Assembly: GCA_003105225.1 (NCBI GenBank)
Contig: PQAK01000147.1
Coordinates: 1-44,762, forward strand
Source: Deltaproteobacteria bacterium
GTDB lineage: Bacteria > Desulfobacterota > Deferrimicrobia > Deferrimicrobiales > Deferrimicrobiaceae
Direction: 5' to 3'
DNA: 44,762 nt
Part shown: piece by piece, positions 33,500-40,980 of the stretch
Numbering within the stretch: position 1 is the first letter of the stretch
Layout of the letters: every line of letters begins with the position of its first letter
The notes under the pieces: model-generated
The model's input: the letters and a program-made list of their open reading frames with translations, nothing else
Databases searched by the model: none
Told to the model about the DNA's origin: nothing
Translations under genes and position numbers: made by a program

Positions 33500-33783
33500 A
33501 TAGGGGCCCCTTCGCTTCGCTTTTCCGAAGTCACCGGTTGCCCCCCCCGGAGGTAAATCAAAGTGGGTTGCGGAATGGTCAGGAAGTAATTTTGATTACT
33601 ATACCGTACCACAAGCCATGGCAGCGGGGGAGTGCGGGGAATCGTCTCGGTCCTCCTCGACGCGACGACGCAGCCGGACGCCAGCGTCGATGCTCCCAAC
33701 CCCGCTATGGCCCACGCGATGCCGAACAGGTCTGCGGTGATCCCCGCAAGGCGCGCTCCGAAGGCGTAACCGGCGTCCCGCCA
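33496..33783 (-). pseudogene. C-terminal remnant of an MFS transporter
   Basis: Leftward frame from about 33783: WRDAGYAFGARLAGITADLFG, then IAWAIAGLGASTLASG, is the TM11-TM12 end of an MFS permease, followed by a 40-residue non-homologous read-through to a TGA that overlaps the kinase ATG. No start or upstream transporter sequence is recognisable between here and the TSUP gene at 33914. This fills most of the gap 33500-33913. Confidence 0.6.
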
Positions 33784-33913
33784 TGGTCCCCTGCTTTCCC
33801 GCCTGCCGATCTTCTCACGATATCCACCTTCACATAATCACGGCAGAGTCCGGTTCCCCGATCAACGCGTGGGTTTGCCGATTACGTTTCCTCCTCCATC
33901 GTGTACGCCGGGG

Positions 33914-34708
33914 CTACTGGCCCCTGTACATGACATCGGCGATCATACCCGCCGCGGCAAATGCGATGACAACCGCAAGCGTGGTTCTCAACCATCGAGG
34001 GCGGGTATGATGGCTGAAGATGCTTCCGACCTGTGCACCCGGAACCGCTGCAAGCACGAGCAGCACGGCGGGCAGCAGCGGCACCTGCCCCGTCATTGCC
34101 TTGCCTGCAAAGCCCGCCAGCGACGAGAGAAACACGAGCGCCAGGTTGCTCCCGATGACCACTCGGGTAGGCAACCGGAGGACGTGGAGCATCAGGGGAA
34201 TGAGGATGAAGGAGCCCCCCTGCCCGACCAACCCCCCTAGAAAACCGACCGTCACGGCAATGGATACGGCGAGGGGGACGTTGAACCGGCAGGTGTCGGG
34301 ATCCTTGACTTCGAATTCCTCCGCCTTCGGAAACCACATCAGCAGCGCGGCAACGGCGGCGAGACCGGAGAAGACAACCATCAGCGCCTCGTTCGCCACC
34401 CGCCGGGAGACGACCGAACCCGCCAGCGCCGCGACCGTGATGGCGCTCCCCATCGAGATCACAAGTCGACGGCTCACGGCTCGATGCCTGTCGTGACGCC
34501 AGGCACCGGATAGACAGGCGAACAGCCCTTGCGTGATCGTCAAGCCGGCGACTTGCCGCATGTCCAGGGCGTGAAACCCGAAGGCGGGAGGCAGGTACAG
34601 AAGCGCAGGGGCCATGACGATCCCGCCGCCTATCCCGAGCCATCCGGACAGGCAGCTGACCGCGAACCCCGTGAAAAGGATCAGAACCGCCAATCCCGGC
34701 TCGATCAT
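33914..34708 (-). CDS. TSUP-family (TauE/SafE-like) permease
   Basis: 264 residues, ATG 34708 with TAGGAG as SD inside the end of selD (8-base gap). Eight hydrophobic segments in two halves; family motifs GWLGIGGGIVMAPALLY and GGLVGQGGSFILIPLMLHVLRLPTRVVIGSNL are typical of TSUP permeases, which move sulphite, sulphonates or similar oxyanions. Tight coupling to selD suggests a selenium or sulphur oxyanion substrate; this is inference. Confidence 0.88.
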   Translation of the reverse strand: MIEPGLAVLILFTGFAVSCLSGWLGIGGGIVMAPALLYLPPAFGFHALDMRQVAGLTITQGLFACLSGAWRHDRHRAVSRRLVISMGSAITVAALAGSVVSRRVANEALMVVFSGLAAVAALLMWFPKAEEFEVKDPDTCRFNVPLAVSIAVTVGFLGGLVGQGGSFILIPLMLHVLRLPTRVVIGSNLALVFLSSLAGFAGKAMTGQVPLLPAVLLVLAAVPGAQVGSIFSHHTRPRWLRTTLAVVIAFAAAGMIADVMYRGQ

Positions 34709-34716
34709 GGCGGCTC

Positions 34717-35763
34717 CTAGGGCGCGACCTCGATCCGTCCTTCCGGTTCCGCAACAAGCTCCCCGATTGCCGCCGCCGGGACACCCGCTTCGGAGAGGCC
34801 GGACAGCAGGTCTGTTGTCCTTCCGGGCTCGACCGCAAAGAGGAGCCCGCCGGAAGTCTGTGCATCGCAGAGCAGGAGGCGATCGACTTCGTCGATTCCG
34901 TCATGATAGTTTACGATCCGATCGAGTGACTCTTTGTTGCGCCGTGACCCTCCGGGGATCGCCCCTTTTGCGGCGAGTTCGCGTGCCCCCGGAAGGATGG
35001 GAACCGCGGACAGCCGGATGCGCGCGCCGACGCCGCCCAGCATCTCGCGGAGGTGACCCAGCAAGCCGAAACCGGTGATGTCGGTGCATGCGCGCACTCC
35101 AACCTTCCGACCGACCTCGGCAGCCGCCCGGTTCAAGGTCGCCATGGCCGTAACCGCCGACCTCATCGCATCCTCCCCTGCCGTTCCGGCCTTCATGGCC
35201 GTCGTCACGATGCCCGTTCCAATCGGTTTGGTGAGGACGAGTCGGTCCCCTGCCGCCCCTCCGATGTTTGTCCAATACGCCTTCGGATGGACGAAGCCGG
35301 TAACGCACAGGCCGTACTTCGGTTCCTGGTCATCGACGGTGTGGCCGCCGACGATGTCGATGCCTGCCTCTCTGGCCTTCTCCGCCCCGCCGCGCAGGAT
35401 CTCCGCGAGCATCGACATCGGCGTCACGTCGCTGCCTCTCGGAAAACCCACGACGTTCAGCGCCAGGACGGGCCGTCCGCCCATGGCATAGACATCGCTT
35501 AAGGAATTGGCCGCGGCGATGGCCCCGAACTGATAAGGGTCATCCACCACCGGAGTGAAGAAGTCCACGGTCTGGATCAGCGCAAGTTCGTCGGAAATCC
35601 GGTAGACCGCCGCATCGTCGGCCGTCTTCGGTCCGACAAGCACGTTCGGATCCGTGATCGCTGGCAAGCCGCTCAGAACCTGAGCGAGGTCCTCGGGACC
35701 GATCTTGCCCGCTCACCCCGCGCAGTGGGAAAGCCGGGTCAGACGCACCGTGCTCCCGGACAT
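34717..35763 (-). CDS. selD: Selenide, water dikinase, itself a selenoprotein (UGA at codon 17)
   Basis: 348 residues when TGA at 35715-35713 is read as selenocysteine; translation stopping there would give only 16 residues. ATG 35763 follows GGAGGCGAG. The N-terminus LTRLSHCAGUAGKI places Sec17 and K20 exactly where E. coli SelD has C17 and K20. Downstream are the ATP-binding and AIR-synthase-like motifs: DDAAVYRI, QTVDFFTPVVDDPYQFG, AANSLSDVYAMGG and GGHTVDDQEPKYG. It makes selenophosphate from selenide and ATP. A hairpin lies 12 bases past the UGA. It is divergent from a LysR regulator and coupled to a TSUP permease. Confidence 0.93.
35688..35700 (-). other. Candidate bacterial SECIS hairpin of selD
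   Basis: In the mRNA, GGUCC-CGA-GGACC forms a 5-bp stem with a short loop starting 12 bases after the UGA, within the window where bacterial SECIS elements sit. The loop is smaller than in the E. coli fdhF element, so this is a candidate only. Confidence 0.45.
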
Positions 35764-35827
35764 GGCTCGCCTCCGTATTTTGTCCGACTCGACTACAGGA
35801 CTGCCGCGCCGCGCCGACAAGGATCAT

Positions 35828-35851
35828 GGTATGCTGACGGATAGCTATACC
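35828..35851. promoter_or_regulatory. Dyad between selD and the LysR gene
   Basis: GGTAT (35828-35832) and ATACC (35847-35851) form an inverted repeat with a 14-base gap in the 137-base divergent region; ATGGTA and TACCAT, and ATAGC and GCTAT, form further pairs nearby. LysR regulators usually bind such T-N11-A dyads in front of the divergent target. Confidence 0.5.
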
Positions 35852-35900
35852 GGAAATGCATAATGCTATTCCTTACCATGCGAATTACTTATGGTATCCG

Positions 35901-36806
35901 ATGAACCTGCATAACCTGCGAACCTTCCTGGCGGTACGGAAGCACCTGAATTACACGCGGGCGGCCGAGGAGGTATGCCTCACCCAGCCGGCGGTCTCGC
36001 GGCAGGTGCGTCAGCTCGAGGAGGAGCTCGGCGTCCGGCTCTTCGAGCAGATCGGAAAATCGCTGCATATGACGGACGCCGGGGAGACGCTTGCCGCCGA
36101 GGCGGAAAAGCTGCTGGGAGCGATGGAAAGGACCGCCGAGGCGGTTCGTTCCCATCGTTCCGCCGAACGCGGCTCCATACGTATCGGAGCCAGCACGACC
36201 CCGGGATTCTACCTGCTTCCGGACCTTCTCGGCAGTTTCCACCATCGCTTTCCGAAGGTGGCCCTCCATTACATTGTGGAAAACTCCCTTCGGATCGAGC
36301 AGGCGCTCGTCCGGAACGAACTCGACCTGGGCTTCGTCGGCGCTCACTTGGCAAACGAAAATCTTGTACTCAGACCGTTATTGGAGGATGAGATCGTCTG
36401 CTTCACCAGCCCGTCGCATCGCCTTGCGAAAGCACGTAACATCTCCCCGGGTTCGCTCGGAGAAGAGTTGTGGATCCTCCGCGAGAAAGGCTCTGCGACC
36501 CGGCGGCTTTTCGAGGAGTGGCTGTCCTCCCGGGAGGGGACCATGCGGAATGCCATCGAGCTTACCTGCCCCGAGACGTGCAAGGCGCTGGTCAAGGCCG
36601 GTATCGGAATCTCCTTCATTTCGATCCATGGACTCCGTTCCGAGATCCGGGCAAGGCGTCTCGTGAGGCTCCCGGTGAGGGGGATGTCGCTGAAGCGACC
36701 GATTTTCCTCGCCAGGCACTCCGAAAAACGCATTTCCCCGGTGATGCAGAGCTTCCTTGAAATTGTGGAGAGCGGACTGCCGAAGTTGACATTGCCGAGA
36801 GACTGA
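35901..36806 (+). CDS. LysR-family transcriptional regulator
   Basis: 301 residues from ATG 35901; the frame is open 15 codons earlier but the LysR N-terminus (MNLHNLRTFLAVRKHLNYTRAAEEV) fixes the start. The wHTH covers residues 1-60 (TQPAVSRQVRQLEEELGVRLFEQ), a linker helix follows, then a periplasmic-binding-like effector domain (GSIRIGASTTPGFYLLPDLLGSF). CysB/CysL-like regulators with this effector domain respond to small anions or sulphur metabolites. It is divergent from selD, which is therefore the first candidate target. Confidence 0.92.
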   Translation: MNLHNLRTFLAVRKHLNYTRAAEEVCLTQPAVSRQVRQLEEELGVRLFEQIGKSLHMTDAGETLAAEAEKLLGAMERTAEAVRSHRSAERGSIRIGASTTPGFYLLPDLLGSFHHRFPKVALHYIVENSLRIEQALVRNELDLGFVGAHLANENLVLRPLLEDEIVCFTSPSHRLAKARNISPGSLGEELWILREKGSATRRLFEEWLSSREGTMRNAIELTCPETCKALVKAGIGISFISIHGLRSEIRARRLVRLPVRGMSLKRPIFLARHSEKRISPVMQSFLEIVESGLPKLTLPRD

Positions 36807-36911
36807 CGCCACCGAGGATTCGTCGATCCCCCGGAACTCATCCTTCACGGTCGAAATCGTAACCGGTAGGCGAAACCAACGGAGATACGCTTCATCTCAA
36901 TACATAGTCGA

Positions 36912-36936
36912 TTCGCTTGCGAAAACAACCGGTTGT
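36912..36936. promoter_or_regulatory. Two adjacent palindromes upstream of the haemoglobin gene
   Basis: TTCGC-TT-GCGAA (36912-36923) and ACAACC-GGTTGT (36925-36936) are both perfect 12-base palindromes, 58 bases before the start at 36994. They are candidate operator sites; no factor can be named. Confidence 0.4.
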
Positions 36937-36993
36937 CGTTTAAAACAAAGAAGGATAACCCGCTGCGATCTGGGGCGCGGAATGGAGCCGAAA

Positions 36994-37485
36994 ATGAAGA
37001 GCATGGGATTTGCTCGCACTGGAATTCTCCTATCGGTCATGTTCCTCATAAGCCTTATCGTCCCGAACTCCCCGCTCGCGGAGGAAAAACCGAAACCGTC
37101 TTTATACCAGCGGCTCGGAGGGGTGTACAACATCGCACCCGTTGTCGACGAGTTCCTGGAAGTCCTTTATGTCGACGACGTCCTGAACGCAAACCCAAGG
37201 ATCAAGGAAGCCAGGGATCGGGTCCCCAAAGCCTATCTCAAATACCACGTCACTTCCATGGTTTGCCAGGCCTCCGGCGGACCGGAGAAATACACCGGGC
37301 GGGGGATGAAGGAATCGCACCAGCATCTCAACATTACGGAAAATGAATGGCAGGCAATGCGGGTCGATTTCAAGAAGGTCCTGGACAAGTTCAAGGTCCC
37401 CGAGCAGGAGCAGAAAGAACTCATCGCGATCGTAGAGAGCACGAAAAAGGACATCGTTCTTGTTTCAGCAGAAATGAAGAAATAG
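36994..37485 (+). CDS. Exported group 1 truncated haemoglobin
   Basis: 163 residues from ATG 36994, which has GGAG at the right distance; ATG 36982 is an alternative. Signal peptide (residues 1-30, NSPLAEE cleavage area) then a truncated globin: SLYQRLGGVYNIAPVVDEFLE (A/B helix), SGGPEKYTGRGMKESHQHLNIT with proximal H109, and a C-terminal helix. Group 1 truncated globins bind O2/NO; most are cytosolic, so a signal peptide is unusual and suggests a periplasmic NO or O2 scavenger. The gene ends 5 bases before a tRNA fragment. Confidence 0.85.
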   Translation: MKSMGFARTGILLSVMFLISLIVPNSPLAEEKPKPSLYQRLGGVYNIAPVVDEFLEVLYVDDVLNANPRIKEARDRVPKAYLKYHVTSMVCQASGGPEKYTGRGMKESHQHLNITENEWQAMRVDFKKVLDKFKVPEQEQKELIAIVESTKKDIVLVSAEMKK

Positions 37486-37490
37486 CCGCC

Positions 37491-37514
37491 TAAGCAACGG
37501 GTCCGGGGTTCGAG
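37491..37514 (+). repeat. tRNA-Arg(TCT) 3' fragment, copy 1 (att-like)
   Basis: 24 bases match the tRNA-Arg(TCT) from the anticodon 3' side to the T-loop with one mismatch (TAAGCAACGGG against TAAGCAGCGGG, then GTCCGGGGTTCGAG). The acceptor half is absent. It sits 5 bases after the haemoglobin stop. Confidence 0.75.
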
Positions 37515-37538
37515 GAAGTGCGCTACCCAACGGCCACG

Positions 37539-38666
37539 TCAAGGTGCGGGGGGAGAGGTCTTGAGCGCCTCGATAACCTCCTCCAACTCTTCCCATGATG
37601 TTTGCCGCCCCAAACTGAACCGGACGGCTCCCATTCCCTCCTCGGGGGGGACCCCCATGGCCGCCAGGACGGGAGAAAGCGTGACCGAGCCGGCATGGCA
37701 GGCCGATCCGGTCGATGCGGCAACCCCTGGAAGCCTTGCGAGAACCTCCGCGCCGACCCGGCCGACGAAGTTGACGTTAAGGGTATTGGGGAGACGTTCC
37801 GCCGGGTGACCGTTGAGCGTCACCCGGCCGCCGTAAATAGCCTTGAGCCCCTCCCAGAAACGGTCGCGCAGGATTTTGACCTGCGTCATCCCTATCCACT
37901 TCCGCGCCGTCTCGCATGCCGCGCCGAGCGCCACGGCCAAGAGGACATTCTCCGTTCCGGCGCGCCGGCCAGCTTCATGTCCCGCCCCGTGGACGAACGG
38001 CTCGATCCTTGTCCCTTCCCGGATGTAGAGCGCCCCGATCCCCTTCGGCGCGTAAACCTTGTGCCCGGCGACCGAGAGGAGGTCCACGCCCAGTTCCTCG
38101 ACGTCGGCGGAGAGTTTCCCCACCGTCTGGGCCGCGTCCGTATGGAACGGAATCCCCGCCTCACGTGCAATGGCAGCGATCTCCGGAATCGGCTCGATCG
38201 TTCCGATCTCGTTATTGGCATGCATCACGGTGATGAGTATCGTCCTCGAGGTTATCGCTTTTCGGACACCTTCCGGGTCCACCCTTCCGGACCGGTCGAC
38301 CGGCAATACGGTTACCCTCGCCCCCAGCGTCTCCAGGAACCGGCATGGGTTCATCGTGGCGGGATGCTCCACCGCGGTAGTGATGATGTGGTCTCCACGA
38401 TCCCGGTTCGCGAAGAAGACGCCTTTGATCGCATGGTTGTTCGACTCGCTGCCTCCGCTGGTGAAGACGATCTCGGTCGGGTCGCACCCCAACAGCCCTG
38501 CCACCCGCCCCCGCGCCCGCTCCACGGCGTCTTTCGCTCCCGCGCCAGCCCAATGGAGACTCGACGGATTTCCGTAATGATCGGTCAGGAACGGCCGCAT
38601 CGCCTCGACGGCCTCGGGGCAGATCGGCGTGCTCGCGTTGAAATCGAGGTAAATGCGTCGACTCAC
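37539..38666 (-). CDS. Cysteine desulfurase (NifS/IscS-like)
   Basis: 375 residues from GTG 38666 (AGGGG upstream; the longer frame lacks family similarity). Type V aminotransferase fold: IYLDFNASTPICPEA, FTSGGSESNNHAI, AVEHPATM, HANNEIGTIEPI, the PLP lysine K203 (AGHKVYAPKG) and the active-site cysteine C323 (STGSACHAGS). It releases sulphur from cysteine for clusters or thiolation and could also yield selenide for SelD. It is third in line after the ArsR and nucleoside phosphorylase genes. Confidence 0.92.
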   Translation of the reverse strand: MSRRIYLDFNASTPICPEAVEAMRPFLTDHYGNPSSLHWAGAGAKDAVERARGRVAGLLGCDPTEIVFTSGGSESNNHAIKGVFFANRDRGDHIITTAVEHPATMNPCRFLETLGARVTVLPVDRSGRVDPEGVRKAITSRTILITVMHANNEIGTIEPIPEIAAIAREAGIPFHTDAAQTVGKLSADVEELGVDLLSVAGHKVYAPKGIGALYIREGTRIEPFVHGAGHEAGRRAGTENVLLAVALGAACETARKWIGMTQVKILRDRFWEGLKAIYGGRVTLNGHPAERLPNTLNVNFVGRVGAEVLARLPGVAASTGSACHAGSVTLSPVLAAMGVPPEEGMGAVRFSLGRQTSWEELEEVIEALKTSPPAP

Positions 38667-38733
38667 GGCATTGCCCCTTTCTTCCCCGGCGTTTCGGTCT
38701 TCCGCAAAGCGGCGACGAGGCCGGTAACGGGCG

Positions 38734-39579
38734 TCAACGTCCCCGCTGATGCGATGGACCTTTTCTTCGACGGATATTTTCACCTGCGTGTTCCAATGCC
38801 GCCTCGAGAGCCGCGGAACACACGGAAAGGGAATCCCTTATCCCCGTGTCGCCGCCTTTTTCGAAGTCCCCCGGCCGCGTCGCCATCGAGTTCGTGATGT
38901 GCGCCAGGCAAGCCACCGGCTTGTCGAGCGCTTTCCCGAGTGCCAGCAGGGCGGCAGCCTCCATCTCCACGGAAACGATCCCCTCCATTCGCCGCGAGGC
39001 GATCAGGCGTTCCGTCTCCCGGAAGGGGGCGTCGGTGGTCCATGACGCGCCCACCAGGACGGGAACGGACATGCCGCCCAGTCGTTTCCGGACTGTGGAG
39101 ACAAGCAAGGGATCGGCCTCGGCATATCGACCGGGCGGAAGGTAATGATGGCTCGTTCCCTCGTCGCGCAAGGCTTTCTCTATGAGGAGAAAGATCGGCG
39201 GAGTGATGTGATCCGCCACAAGCCCCGCGGAAGAGACGCTGACGATCGCCTTGCAGCCGGAGGCAAACAATTCCTCGGCCACGAGAACCGCATAGGACGC
39301 CCCGATGGTGCCGCCGATCACGCCGAATTCACGCCGCTCGTCCCTCCAACGGAACAAACGCGTGTGAAAGCAGGGCCATGCCGGATCCTCCGCAGCTTTT
39401 CCCGCGGCGGCAAGGTGCTCGACCAGTTCGCCGTCGAAGTCCAGGAGGCAGCCGGCCGGTACGAGCCCCCTGGGCAGCCCCTTTTTGATCCTGGCAGCCG
39501 CCAGGAGGTTGGCCGGCGTGAAGACGGCCGTTTCCGCCGTTTCGTGCTCCAGGAGGGGAATCCGGGGGGCTTCAGCCAC
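38734..39579 (-). CDS. Nucleoside phosphorylase (uridine phosphorylase-like)
   Basis: 281 residues, overlapping the ArsR gene by 8 bases. PNP/UDP superfamily features: GGTIGASYAVLVAEEL (phosphate loop), VSVSSAGL, SWTTDAPFRET and the substrate-binding VSVEMEAAALLALG. The family includes uridine phosphorylase and SAH/MTA nucleosidase relatives, and the substrate is not decided by the sequence. Position between an ArsR regulator and a cysteine desulfurase would suit a role in sulphur or methyl-cycle metabolism, which is inference. Confidence 0.85.
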   Translation of the reverse strand: MAEAPRIPLLEHETAETAVFTPANLLAAARIKKGLPRGLVPAGCLLDFDGELVEHLAAAGKAAEDPAWPCFHTRLFRWRDERREFGVIGGTIGASYAVLVAEELFASGCKAIVSVSSAGLVADHITPPIFLLIEKALRDEGTSHHYLPPGRYAEADPLLVSTVRKRLGGMSVPVLVGASWTTDAPFRETERLIASRRMEGIVSVEMEAAALLALGKALDKPVACLAHITNSMATRPGDFEKGGDTGIRDSLSVCSAALEAALEHAGENIRRRKGPSHQRGR

Positions 39580-39928
39580 GGGACGCCACCTTCTCCCTCT
39601 CGGCCTTTCCCTTTTCCCGGTCGATCTGCTCCTTCGTCTTCCGGAGGACCGGATGGTCTGCCGACAGGAGGGCCAGCACCCCTTCGACCAGCTTCGGCCG
39701 GCTGATGTAGTAGCATCTCAGCGCCCCCTCCTGGGCGAAGTCCACGAGCCGTGCGTTCCGAAGGACCGTCAGGTGCTGGGAAATGTTCACCTGGGTAACG
39801 GGCAGGATCTCCTCCATGTCCGTCACGCACCGGGTCCCCTTGCGCAGCTCGCCGAGGATCTGGAGGCGCGTCGGGTGCGCAAAGGCTTTAAGGAGTTCCG
39901 CCCATTCGTACGCGCGGTCGCCGTCCAT
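39572..39928 (-). CDS. ArsR-family transcriptional regulator
   Basis: 118 residues, ATG 39928 preceded by GGGAGGGA. Winged HTH: LLKAFAHPTRLQILGELRKGTRCVTDMEEIL, recognition helix VTQVNISQHLTVLRNARLV and wing ALRCYYI in separate blocks. Cysteines in RKGTRC and ALRC lie near positions used by some metal sensors, but the ELCVCDL metal box is not present, so the effector may be a metabolite. It probably represses its own operon through the dyad at 39948. Confidence 0.9.
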   Translation of the reverse strand: MDGDRAYEWAELLKAFAHPTRLQILGELRKGTRCVTDMEEILPVTQVNISQHLTVLRNARLVDFAQEGALRCYYISRPKLVEGVLALLSADHPVLRKTKEQIDREKGKAEREKVASRG

Positions 39929-39947
39929 ATTCCCTCCCGTTTATCAT

Positions 39948-39961
39948 TTAGAACATTCTAA
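39948..39961. promoter_or_regulatory. Palindrome upstream of the ArsR gene (candidate operator)
   Basis: TTAGAA-CA-TTCTAA is a perfect 6-2-6 palindrome 20 bases before the start codon, inside an A/T-rich patch. Confidence 0.55.
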
Positions 39962-40323
39962 TATTAGATAGGAAGGATTTCCAACCAGGGCGGCATCGGC
40001 ATGCCCGTTCGAAACCGTTCCCGGGCGGGAAGAGTCGGGCCGGCGATGGATGTCGGCAACATATCACGAGCGACCTTATCTATTAAGCTGGGGAGACCGA
40101 GGCGGAGCGGCGTGAGGCCGATGCCTTTAAAAACGGCGATCCCATTCGGTTCGCGCCTGGTTCCCATTCCGTCGCCCCATCTTGACATTTCCGGCAATTT
40201 CTGCCCAATATAAACTGGCAAAATGTTTAGATATCCCAGTAGTTTACGCTCCTTCTAAGGAGCGAGCCGGTTCGAATCTCTCCAGGCGCGCCGGAAACTC
40301 CAATGATCGATCGAGGGAAAGAC
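39962..40323. other. Gene-free stretch with a tRNA-Arg 3' fragment at its right end
   Basis: No reliable gene. An 85-codon leftward frame (39964-40221) has no SD or family motif. Positions 40247-40292 hold the second tRNA fragment: CTTCTAAGG (anticodon loop), GGTTCGAATC (T-arm) and CAGGCGCGCC (acceptor end) in the correct order and spacing for the 3' half of a tRNA-Arg(TCT). Confidence 0.65.
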
Positions 40324-40722
40324 ATGCAGAATCGAATCGTTGTTCGATACCAGGACGGGCGGCTCCTGAAAGGAATCACGACCGATTTCATCGCGGGCAA
40401 GGAGGCGTTCCACGTCACGGAGACCGCATCCCCGTCGGCCAAACCCGTCGAGGTCCAGGTTTCGAAGCTCAAGGCGGTCTTCTTTGTCAAGGACCTGTTG
40501 GGCAACGCCCATCACAAGGAACGGTTGGACTTCGATCCCTCCAAGCCGGCCCCGGGACGGAAGATCTTTGTCCAATTCAAGGACGGAGAGCGGATCGTGG
40601 GATTGACGCAAGGCTACAAGCCGGGCCGCGACGGATTCTTCCTGGTGCCCGCCGATCCCCTCTCGAACAACGAGCGGATCTATGTCGTCACCTCCTCCAC
40701 GCAGGAAATCAAGTTCCTGTAA
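40324..40722 (+). CDS. Conserved small beta-rich protein of unknown function
   Basis: 132 residues from ATG 40324 (SD GAGGGAAAG); an in-frame ATG at 40303 would overlap that SD and is rejected. No signal peptide or membrane segment. The sequence consists of strands with two similar halves (VVRYQDGRLLKGITTDF and IFVQFKDGERIVGLTQGY), each like an Sm/PilZ-like small barrel. Proteins of this type (DUF6982-like in my recollection) occur in Geobacter-like bacteria. It lies just outside the second tRNA fragment. Function unknown. Confidence 0.7.
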   Translation: MQNRIVVRYQDGRLLKGITTDFIAGKEAFHVTETASPSAKPVEVQVSKLKAVFFVKDLLGNAHHKERLDFDPSKPAPGRKIFVQFKDGERIVGLTQGYKPGRDGFFLVPADPLSNNERIYVVTSSTQEIKFL

Positions 40723-40750
40723 TTCCCGGATCCGCCGTGCGGCGAACCGG

Positions 40751-40920
40751 CTTAGTGTTCCAGTTCATAAATACGGTGACGCACCGAGAGCGTCGATGCG
40801 CCGCATCCGGCAAGGCGCGCGACTGAGGCGTACTGTGAAGTACGGCGCAAGGAGCGCAACGCAGCCGGGGCGGATGCAGCGGCGCTCGAATGCAACCGTA
40901 TTTATGAATTGGAGCACTTA
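40751..40920. repeat. Palindromic intergenic repeat B (MITE-like)
   Basis: 170 bases bounded by inverted repeats: 40751-40776 and 40895-40920 match at 23 of 26 positions (arms read AGTTCATAAATACGGT inward). The core GAGCGCAACGCAG at 40852-40864 is the complement of the core of repeat A at 8522-8534, and flanking blocks (TACGCCT, GTCGCG, CGCCTTG) are shared in order. No coding capacity. Confidence 0.85.
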
Positions 40921-40980
40921 GGCGACGGCTTGCGCCTCCACGTCGCGAAACCTGAAACGAATCCCCACGAGAGGTCGATG

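Noticed and set aside
37539..38666. Cysteine desulfurase as a dedicated selenocysteine lyase for SelD
   Set aside because: It has normal desulfurase motifs and is 1.8 kb away in another transcription unit; being in the same island is not enough.
39964..40221. 85-codon leftward frame between the ArsR gene and the tRNA fragment
   Set aside because: No SD or family resemblance; I could not support a transposase or other remnant.
30722..40292. Integrase, transposase or phage gene in the proposed island
   Set aside because: I searched all frames of the segment and saw none; the island claim rests on the tRNA fragments and truncated genes only.
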